A stretch of DNA of 64,000 bases, taken from contig NC_056554.1 of the NCBI RefSeq assembly GCF_910596095.1, forward strand, positions 7,856,001 to 7,920,000, written 5' to 3'. Source of the stretch: Thunnus maccoyii (lineage: Eukaryota > Chordata > Actinopteri > Scombriformes > Scombridae). The position numbers and the translations under genes are program-made. Under the pieces are notes generated by a model that saw nothing but the letters and a program-made list of their open reading frames with translations, searched no databases and had not been told where the DNA came from. Shown one piece after another: positions 55,628-64,000 of the stretch (position 1 is the stretch's first letter; each line of letters starts with the position of its first letter).

Positions 55628-55973
55628 TAGGGCTGCAACTAACCATTATTTTCCTTATCGATTAATCTGACAATTTCTTGAATAATCGTTGTCTATTAAA
55701 TGTCAGGAAATAGTGAAAAATGCCTGGTATTGTTTCTTAAAGCTCAAGGTAACGCCCTCAAATGTCATGTTTTGTCCAATCAGCAGTCAAAAATCTAAAG
55801 ACATTCAGTTTACTATCATGAATGACACACAAAAAACCTCACATTAAAGAAGCTGCACCTGGTAAATTTTTTGGCATTTTTCCTTTAAAAAAAAAAAAAA
55901 TTAAAACAATTATTCAATTATCTAAATAGTTGCCAATTAAATTCATGTTGTTCAACTAATCTTTGCAGCTCTA
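55628..55973 (+). mobile_element. hAT-like MITE, well-preserved copy
   Basis: 346 bp, from TAGGGCTGCAACTAACCATT to ACTAATCTTTGCAGCTCTA. Flanks are GAAAATAC (55620-55627) and GAAAATAA (55974-55981), a 7/8 match. Internal family blocks include ATGTCAGGAAATAGTGAAAA, TGTTTTGTCCAA, CAGTCAAAAATCTAAAGA and CATTCAGTTTACTATCATGA. It is non-autonomous. Confidence 0.75.
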
Positions 55974-57220
55974 GAAAATAAACACATCTCGCTGTACACA
56001 CCCACCGACCTCAACAAAAGTGCGGAAACAGAAGTGAATCCTTTCACTCTGACTGAGGAAATCTGAGGAAACTATCTTCAACTACAAATCAAGTGGAGCC
56101 GTTTAGACAGTCTCCCTACAGTGGGACAGTCCCCGACTACACGTCACATTTCCTACTGATTCCTAAACTCACATTGAGTGAGATCACATAACTGCAAATC
56201 CACACCTGGCCTGAAAATACCGTCCGCCCTCTATTACGTGGCCTTCTCTCAGCGCTGCGTGTGCAGACTCTAGCTGGATTTCCTCCAGGCTACCAGGAAT
56301 TCCAATCAAAACACTGGCCCGACCACTACTGTATCTACTTTGGAAGATCCAGTATTGATTGTGCATCCAGGCCTGTAACTTTTCACAATAGGACAGTTGG
56401 CCTACTACAGAAACAGGGTTGTCGTAATAAACACAATCCTGCTGATACGGAACAACAGACAAACCTCTAATTTAGGCCTGTACTGCTATGGCTGAAATGA
56501 TGAGTGATCAAGATCAATATTCTGTGATTACTATTTATAATTTTAAACAACTGAGAGAAGATTTTACTGTGCTTTCTCTCTCCCTGACATAAAAATCCTG
56601 ACTGTGCTTAAACGCAGGACAGTCTAATATAAATTTAATACTTCCAGGTATCCTACATTTAATAATGACAAAAGTCAGACATGATTATTTGTGCGTCCCT
56701 GCTTCTGTGACAGAGTACTCTGGCTGGGATGAGACATGCCTGCTATAATGACCTAATCCTCAGACTGCCTGCCAGCTCCAACAGACTTGTCATGACTCAA
56801 CTGCGGCCTCACAGTGGGGAGAGAGAAAAAAAAAAAAAAAAAAAAAAAGTAAAAAGGGATGATCTCAACCGAGCAGCACACACAGCCCCGGGCTCAGCCT
56901 GATGCAGACACACCATTGCAATGTTTGACTTCCGAGGACTGACTTACATCCACAAACTCTTGGCACCTTCACCAATATAATGACCCGATTCCAAATTCAG
57001 GATATTATGTTACTTTTATGAGTGCTCCTGATGTTTCCGTCCTGGTAACAAAGCCGACATCTGTGAGGGAGCGTGCGAGTTTGACCCGAGTCAGATTGCT
57101 GTTCACAAGTGACGGTGTGGACACGCTGTCCTTCAGAGGAGTTCAAATAAACATGTGTTATCTAAGTGGGTTAGCAGACTAAGAGTAGGTGTGTCTGCCT
57201 GGTACAAAGCTGACAGTGTT

Positions 57221-57244
57221 TCTGTCTGTCTGTCTGTCTGTCTG
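57221..57244. repeat. (CTGT)n tetranucleotide microsatellite
   Basis: Six CTGT units between the flanking GTTT and GAGAATG. Confidence 0.88.
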
Positions 57245-57589
57245 TGAGAATGATAACATCGATTTTAAACCCAAATAATAAGCAGGAGTGAGTGAAGAGA
57301 AAACTAAAAGCCCAGATTTAATTCTACGCTTGTGAACGACGTAGCGGCATGTTCAAAGGGTTTGAAGCCCGTATGTGTCGATGTGTGAGTGTGTCCGTGT
57401 TCATTTTTACTGCAGTCTATAAAGTTTTATGGAACAACACACACTTTTACGTCGTGATTGCCAAAGTCTACTCTACTGGACGCTTTTCAAACAAATGCAC
57501 AGCACTCGCAATGTGTTGCATGTCAGGTATTCAAATAAGAAAAAAACAAAAGCAGAAAACAATTAAGCACATGTCTGTTAGAAATGTAT

Positions 57590-58130
57590 AGAGTTAGAGC
57601 TCAAATGATAATGATCTGAATCATTTATAAAGCAAAAATGCCACAGAGTCTCTGGTTCCAGCTTCTGAAAAATAAGGATTTGCTGTTTTGCTCTATTTCA
57701 TATAATTTTAAATCAAATATCTTTGGGTTATGGACTGTTGGTTGGGGGAAAAAAAGCAACTTGAAGACATCTAGAGCTGCAACTAACAAGTATTTTCATT
57801 ATCGATCAATCTGTTTATTTTTTCAATTAGTCATTGTCTATAATATGTCAGATAATGGTAAAAAGGCCTTTTCTTGTTTTGTCAAAACAGTCAAAAACCC
57901 AAAATATTCAGTTTACAATTATATAACAGAAAAAAGCAGCAAATCTTTGCATTTGAGAAGTTGGAAATAGCAAATGTTTGGCATTTCTGTTTTAAAAAAA
58001 ATGACCATTTGACCGGCAATTATCACCTTTTTCTGATATTTAACTTAAATTCCTTAATTGAAAACAAACAAACAAAAAAAAAAGAATCGACAGTTTCATC
58101 AATAAGAGAAAGTCTTTAGTTGCATCCCTC
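57590..58130 (+). mobile_element. hAT-like MITE inserted beside or into an older copy
   Basis: 57590-57770 is a partial copy (TAGAGCTCAAATGATAATG; TTCCAGCTTCTGAAAAAT; ATCTTTGGGTTATGGACTGT) that stops at TTGAAGACAT. At 57772 a second copy begins TAGAGCTGCAACTAAC and runs through ATGTCAGATAATGGTAAAAA to TAGTTGCATCCCTC (about 58130). The junction suggests insertion of one copy into the other, but no clear duplication or resumption of the first copy was found. Confidence 0.55.
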
Positions 58131-58883
58131 TTATAGATATTTCTTCAAAAAGTAGGAAATCCTTTAAACTGGAAATCATCATGTGACTCCCAGCATGAAA
58201 ATAAACCCCAAAGCTGCCGAGAGCCACAGCAAACAGCCTCTGCTCAGACGACACAAGAGTGCACGGCGGGTCAAAGATCATAAATAAAGGAAAAGTGGAG
58301 ACGGCGAGCACAGTGCCATTATGTACTGCATGTAGCACTTAACATGTTGGTGTTGCATAACCATGTGTTGGTCACCATGTAATATTTAGTTAGTGAGGCC
58401 TGGCCTGGCCCATCCTCCAGGGCCGCAAGCAGAGTGTGATTTAATCCAGTTCGATGAGGGTGAAGGATAAACAGTAGAGACGTAAACTGCTGTTGTGCAG
58501 TGCAACTACACAGAAAAATAATTTAGAAAAAAAAAAACCATGGTATGATTCATCTCTAGTTCTGCGTAAAATTACCTCATGTGTTATGTGATGTGAAACA
58601 CTTTCCGTTGCACACTAGTTTTAAACTGATTGGGATATTTTCTGAACGGATGACGATCATTCCTCCTCACACGTTGCCTTTCTCTGCTAAAATGAATTAT
58701 ATGTATTTTTCTCTTATTTTGCATGCATGTCTCTCCCTAAGACTTAAATATTTGTAGTAGTTACATATGTGGCACAAGAACTATGCACAGAAATGAGATC
58801 AGAGATGGAAATTTAAATTTCTCTTAATAATTGGAGGGTTACTTTTCTTAAAAAGGGAGACAAATTACAAGTTACACAATTAA

Positions 58884-59450
58884 AGTAGAACTTAAACTAT
58901 TGGTTAATGGATCTATTAGTTGATAAAGCCTTTTTTTATAATAAATTTGGCTTTTTAAATCATTTTAAAGCTAAAATGCCAGATTCCCATATGTGAATAA
59001 TTTACTAGTTTGTTTTTGTTTGTTTGTTTGTTTTAAATCATTGTAACCTGAATATCTTCAGGTTTTTAAAACTGTTAGACAAAACCATCTGAGGATATCA
59101 CCCTCTGGGAAACTACGATGGACATTTCTTCTACTTTCTGACATTTGACAGACCAAATTCCATATTTTCCACAATTACAATACATCATTTAAGTACTTTA
59201 TAAAGCAAAAATGCAAACATTTACTGCTTCTAACTTGTCAAATAGGTGGATTTGCTTCTTTTCTCTTTTTTTATATAATTGTGAACTGAATATTTTAGAA
59301 TTTTGGACATTTTTGAGACAATGGACCTTGGTCTTCTTGAAAACAGGATACTTTTTCACAAGGATTGACATTTTACAGACTAAAAATCATCTCAAGAGAT
59401 GTATTATATATCAATCTATAATATAATACTCTTAGTTGCAGCCCAAAAGT
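58884..59450 (+). mobile_element. Two adjacent decayed hAT-like MITE copies
   Basis: The first (58884-about 59165) has TTGGTTAATGGATCTATTAG, CTAAAATGCCAGATTC, CTTCAGGTTTTTAAAACTG and TCTGACATTTGACAGACC. The second (about 59168-59450) has TTACTGCTTCTAACTTGTC, GAATTTTGGACATTTTTGAG and ends TTAGTTGCAGCCCA. Ends are degraded. Confidence 0.5.
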
Positions 59451-59653
59451 TTGTAAAAATATTAACATTTAACATTTCTCCAGGTCAGGGTCACTATGTG
59501 GGACCATGGGATATCATTTTAAAAACTTATAAATTAATTCATTTGTGTAAACTGCTGAAATTTATAATAATACATTTAATTTACTGCACTTTTCATTCAT
59601 AGTGAAACTCAAAAGTGCTACAGTATTAACATAGAACACACACCACGAAGAAA

Positions 59654-59657
<4 letters not shown>

Positions 59658-59698
<41 letters not shown>
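59658..59698. repeat. (AAT)n trinucleotide microsatellite
   Basis: About 13 AAT units. Confidence 0.92.
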
Positions 59699-59703
<5 letters not shown>

Positions 59704-60587
59704 AGTTATGATGAAAAAGCCCTCCTGAATAGAAATGTCCTCAGGCCTTTTTAAAGAGTCTGGGGTCTGTGCTGCCCTCAGATGGTTGGGAAGGCTGTGG
59801 GATAACAAGAAAATAGGCTTAGATACAAGTCCCATTAAAAATAAAACCGTTTAAAAAGGTCAAATATAACACCCCATGCGTGAAAATGTAGTCAGTCTGC
59901 TGAAAAGTCTTGTTTTTTGTCTTCATATCATTTGTTAAATCAAGATTTAATGTATCTGCATGTGAAAATAAGTCTCAAATACAAATATGTAATCGGACAA
60001 CAAGAGAAAAACAGGAGAAAGTATAAATAGATTTGTTCAACTCCATCAAGTGTACATAATAGGTGCTTTAAAGCGCTCCATAACACATTATGTAATGTAA
60101 CACTTAGTGTTTGCATGCATGTACTGTAATGGGGGCTGCGTCGTTACAGCCTGCTAACATCTTCACGGAGCTCAGGCCTACCTGGAAAGTTGGATAAATG
60201 GATTTAGTGGAGGTAATGCTCCAGTGGCTACAGACAGACAGATACATGGCTGTGCTGTCAGTGAACGGGCCTAAATGATAGCAGCAACAAAGGGTAGACG
60301 GGCTGGGTGGCTACAAACAGTTATTCCCATCAAACTCGCCACATGCACCGACACGAAAACCACAATGTACCTCGTTTGAAATAAACTCTAAGCTATTAAA
60401 ACGCCGACACCGTGCAGCGAGGTCAAACTCCTTTCCCGTTTTGGATGATTGAGGCCAAACAAAAGTCGGCTAGCACGCTGTGCTACAAGCATGGCAGCAT
60501 CTCTGAAGCAGGTCAACAAAAAAAACAAGCCTGCGCTCCGGGGGATTACAGCAGCTTTAAACAACGTTTTCATACGTCAAAGTTACC

Positions 60588-60850
60588 TGGCATTGTGCTG
60601 TCGGTGTTCGCCTCGAAGTGTAACGTTTACACAGACTTGTTTCAAGTACACCACGAAGTGTGTGCGTGTTCGTCGTTTTTCTCCGCTGGCTGGTTTTCTC
60701 TCCCCGCTGCTGCTGCGATGCAACGTAGCTCGAGTTAGCTAAGTCCTGTTAGCCACCTTGCTAACGTTAGAAAGCTGGGGCGGTCACGTGGTGTGCTGCT
60801 GCATTCATGTGTTCTTAGCAATGTGAGGATTACAAAACTCTTCTTGATCT
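60588..60850 (-). promoter_or_regulatory. Putative paip2b 5' UTR exon and promoter
   Basis: On the minus strand a good donor CACAATGCCAG|GTAACT ends a candidate non-coding exon at 60588. Upstream, the DNA is locally CpG-richer (CGAACACCGAC, CGGGGAG, CGTTAGC) and carries a GC box (GGGGCGG, 60777-60783) next to an E-box palindrome CACGTG (60785-60790). This fits a TATA-less promoter for paip2b, whose ATG exon has an acceptor 11 nt upstream and therefore needs an upstream exon. A divergent gene to the right is also possible but none was seen. Confidence 0.45.
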
Positions 60851-61149
60851 TCGAGGTTTTTTTTATTTTGTTTTGGTTTGGTTTAGTTCTATTTCTCATG
60901 AATAAATTTTTTGAAGCAAGAAGCCAAGTCTGAGCTGATTATCTATATCGACTATTATACATTACCTGTAAGTCGTAAATAGCCCTCCTTGTGTTTGTAC
61001 ACAGAAGTTACATAACCACTGGTAAATACTTAAAGACCCCCTCCCTCCAGACATGTATTTAGACATACTATGTCTGAACATGTTGTTGTTTTTTGTTTGT
61101 TTGTTTGTTTTTTTAAAAAGTGTAATGTAAAATATATTCTACTATTAAA

Positions 61150-61610
61150 ATCACAATCAATGATGTTGAAATAAAAGGGTGTATGAGGACAAATTCTTAG
61201 GAGTGATAATAGCTCATAAACTCTGTTGGAAACCACACATAAATCATGTTAAATCAAAAATATCTAAATCCATTTCATTACTATATAAAACTAAATATAT
61301 CTTGAACCAGAACTCACTGTATATACTGTATTGTTCTCTTATAGTTACATATATTACTTACTGTGTGGAGGTATGGAGAAACACATATAAAACCAACACA
61401 AATCCACTTTTCATACTACAGAAGAGAGCTTTAAGAATTGCACACCAAACAGATTATTATGAACCAACCAACACACTATTTATTAACTCTCCTGCTTTAA
61501 AATTCAGTGATCTGGTTGACTTTAAAACTGCACAAATAATGTACAAAGTAAAAAATAACTTGCTTCGTGACTGTCCACAAAATCAGAGACAGTCAGTATA
61601 GACTCAGGGA
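61150..61610 (+). mobile_element. LINE fragment: C-terminal part of a reverse transcriptase ORF
   Basis: The plus strand 61179-61601 encodes KFLGVIIAHKLCWKPHINHV, KISKSISLLYKTKYILN, LYILYCSLIVTYITYCVEVW, LQKRALRIAH and LKFSDLVDFKTAQIMYKV. This is the conserved post-RT region of L2/Jockey-like non-LTR elements (FLGV...W..HI, YC.L...Y..Y...VW, LQKRALR). The catalytic part of the RT (including the FADD box) lies upstream in intact elements and is absent. The frame opens abruptly at 61179, so this is a 5'-truncated insertion, relatively young because 140 codons remain open. Confidence 0.8.
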
Positions 61611-62816
61611 AATATGTATATTGTCAAACTCTGCACGTACATCATTCTGCACGGTGAAGCTCAAAGAAGGAAAACATTTTTGAGTGGAGGGGGACTTTAA
61701 CTTTATTTGTGTTAAAAGCTTTTTAAATTGAATGTAATAAAATCGTGTATATGAGCAACAGGAGACAGCTGATATGCTTGTGACATTTAGAAGCATGGAT
61801 GCCTTGTAATAAGATATAACAGGGAAAATTATACTCACTATTTTCCAGTTGCTTGCAAAGGATTTTAAACATTTGGCATGTTTTTTTTAACAGCTGCTGT
61901 CTTGCGTTTATCTGCATGCAATTACTTACTTGTTCAGAGGAAGCATATCCAAACCCAGCTGAAAATGATCTAAGCTCAGATGTCTTCATTCATTTAGATA
62001 CTAATCTATAAAGCAAGCAGCAATATTCAGGAAATAGGAGGACACTGATTTCCGTTTCAAGGCTGACTAGCATTAGCACTAACAAATACTTAAGTGAGGG
62101 TAGACTTACCACAGTACATGTGGAGAGCGAATGAAGAGCAAATATCGTTTTCCAAAATACCGTCAGAAAGAACAGATGCTTGTTTATTGTGCTGTAAAAT
62201 ATTTGACTCAAACAGTGATGCATAGAAGCAGACATCTTGGCCCGGATATGGAAGTAGCTACACCAAAACATCTGGTTATATCCCACATTATTCCCATTCC
62301 TGTTCCCCCCTGGGGCTAATAGTGAGTGCAGCGTGATTAGACGATGAATCCCAAGACTGAACGTGGTCCAGCTCTGATGCACTCTGAGCAGAAAAACACT
62401 GTAAATCATTGATCCTTTTTCCTCTACTAAAGATACTGATGAAAAAGAACCAGGCCTCTTTTTCTTTTAGAAAAATGGGGAAATGTAGATGTGTGTGTTT
62501 TTTATTTCTCGAGTCTGAGGTTCCTTCTTACACTCAACTAAGAATAGTGCTGTCATATCTTATCGGAGTGACCACTCCACTTATAATTTCCAGTTTTTAC
62601 AATGAAGAAATGTCAGTAGAGCTGTAACGTTTCATCGATTAGTTGCCAACTATTAAATTTATCGCCTACTATTTTGATAATTGATATTCGATTGATTGAA
62701 ACTGATGTGATTTTCTACTGTCCACTCAGTCATGACGTATGAAAACAGCCACATATAGAAAACCACCTGTTTTGTTATAGACCCTATTTGCTGTTGTTCA
62801 TGACCAAACACGTTAC

Positions 62817-63140
62817 GAGGGCTGCAACTAACAATTACAAACTCTTGATAAATTATTCCTTTTTTTATTGATATTTGTGTCCAACATTTTGTCACAGCAG
62901 GAAAGTTATAAGACACTTCCTGGGATGTTTTCACACTATGAACACTCACCCACCCAGGAATAAGTAATAATTATAATTATTTTAATTATCAATTAATCTG
63001 ATTATTATTCTTTTGAAAAGCCATAAATAATAATAAATATAAAGTTTGAACCAGTGAACGTTTGGCATTCTTTCTTGATAGAAGACATGAATGATAAATC
63101 ACGTATTAAAATGGTCGCTGATCCTTTTTCTGTCCATCCC
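62817..63140 (+). mobile_element. hAT-like MITE, rearranged copy
   Basis: Begins AGGGCTGCAACTAACAATTA (62818). It is interrupted by unrelated sequence, then resumes with ATTATCAATTAATCTGATTA, AGTTTGAACCAGTGAACGTT and TGGCATTC, and fades near TCCATCCCTAA (63140). A further fragment starting TAGAGCTGTAACGTTTCATC lies at 62617-62700. Confidence 0.5.
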
Positions 63141-64000
63141 TAATTTCCAAACTGGGAGTCAGTAACCCGCCAAGGGATCGGAGGATAAATCTCAGGGGAC
63201 ACAATGTGATTAAAACAAGGCTGACTTTTCTCTAATCCTTCCTGTTTATTAAGAAATACTCTTTTCATGCATCTAAAAACTATGCAAAAGCAACAATCTG
63301 AGAAGGAAACATCACTTTATGTTTGTACTGTTTGCACCTGATTGATGTGTGCAACGTTCAAGGCCAGGGGGTCGCAAACAGACACAGCTTCACTTAAAAA
63401 GGGTCATAGGCCAACAAACATGGGGAATCACTGAACTAATCGATTGAGTTGCTTCAACACTACCAGTAACAGTGATACTGGGTCTCGAAAATCGAGACTC
63501 AAAATGGGTACCTGAAGGCAGCATCTGAACAAACATCCCACAAGCTTCCACCACTTCCACTACTCTTTCTTCAGTCTCCTCCAAAACACAAATGCCTGCG
63601 TGGCTTCGCAACCAAAAGCTCCTCTGTCAATTAAGTGCTAATTATCCAGCCAATCACACTTTAATTGACTTTTAAGAGAGAGACGATTGGCTATTAACAA
63701 GCTATAGGATCTGTTTTTTAAATCAGTGTGTTTACAATCCCACACATTATTGATCTAAGTAAACATATACACATCCGACATGAAAGGACTGCACATTTTC
63801 ATGGACTTGACAGTACTCTCACGTAGTAGTGAAATATTTCTAGGGCACAGGAAGACTCTTAAGTTGTTTCACCAGATTTTCACCATTTTCGCTCATCTTT
63901 TCAGACTAATATTTGAGGTTTTAAGTGGTGACACAGAAGGTAATATTGGCCTACTGTGAGTTTGCTGCAGATTATAATAGGCTCCAACAGAGAAAGTAGG

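Larger units (their letters stand above)
53215..60587 (-). other. Putative paip2b intron 1
   Basis: If the 5' UTR exon near 60.6 kb is correct, this is a 7.4-kb intron. It contains hAT-like MITEs (54306-54610, 55628-55973, 57590-57770, 57772-about 58130, 58884-59450), (CA)n at 55175-55222, poly-A at 56828-56847, (CTGT)n at 57221-57244 and (AAT)n at 59658-59698. No other gene was recognised on either strand. Confidence 0.5.
60851..64000. other. Right end: repeats, no host gene recognised
   Basis: Apart from the LINE fragment and MITE pieces, 63145-63430 resembles a common fish interspersed repeat (CCAAACTGGGAGTCAGTAAC ... AGGGGGTCGCAAACAGA ... GGGGAATCACTGAAC). The rest to 64000 is AT-rich with no exon I can support on either strand. 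Confidence 0.4.

Noticed and set aside
63390..63611. Minus-strand 73-codon frame with a plausible amino-acid composition near the right edge
   Set aside because: It overlaps a common interspersed repeat and matches no family I know; too short to claim.

Overview
The window looks like nuclear DNA from a ray-finned (probably percomorph) fish. It is AT-rich, with intron-exon genes that have GT-AG junctions, many (CA)n/(TG)n microsatellites, several families of short terminal-inverted-repeat elements (MITEs) and decayed LINE fragments. No prokaryotic operons, CRISPR arrays or phage genes are visible. Gene calls rest on translating putative exons, checking that splice phases close, and comparing with family sequences known from memory; no database search was possible.

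Layout: (1) 1-7172 holds no exon I can identify, only LINE remnants, microsatellites and CT-rich DNA; it is probably an intron or upstream part of m1ap. (2) 7173-12728, plus strand: the last eight coding exons of m1ap (meiosis 1 associated protein); its N-terminal half is not recognisable here. (3) 12729-20940: m1ap 3' end and intergenic DNA. (4) 21991-36008, minus strand: a complete dok1 (docking protein 1; PH + PTB + long tyrosine-motif tail, 667 aa) in five coding exons, with a 9.7-10.5 kb first intron. m1ap and dok1 converge tail to tail, as in human 2p13.1. (5) 39902-42861, plus strand: a complete nagk (N-acetylglucosamine kinase, 348 aa) in ten coding exons. (6) 45444-47707, plus strand: an eight-exon gene, 5' end not found, that I do not recognise with confidence; it has motifs resembling sperm/ciliary microtubule inner proteins. 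(7) 51502-53214 with a putative 5' UTR exon near 60.6 kb, minus strand: a complete paip2b coding region (131 aa; PAM1 and PAM2 motifs). (8) 60.8-64 kb: LINE reverse-transcriptase C-terminal fragment and MITEs, no host gene seen.

The four named genes do unrelated jobs (meiosis, receptor signalling, amino-sugar salvage, translational control). What links them is location: their human orthologues all lie in 2p13 (DOK1/M1AP in 2p13.1, NAGK/PAIP2B in 2p13.3), so this is a compact, rearranged fish version of that synteny block. No new defence or biosynthetic system is apparent. The most noteworthy items are the unassigned gene at 45-48 kb, a dispersed hAT-like MITE family with readable 8-bp target duplications concentrated in the right half, TTAA-bounded MITEs (one with a nested insertion), and splice sites abutting long TG repeats in nagk and m1ap.
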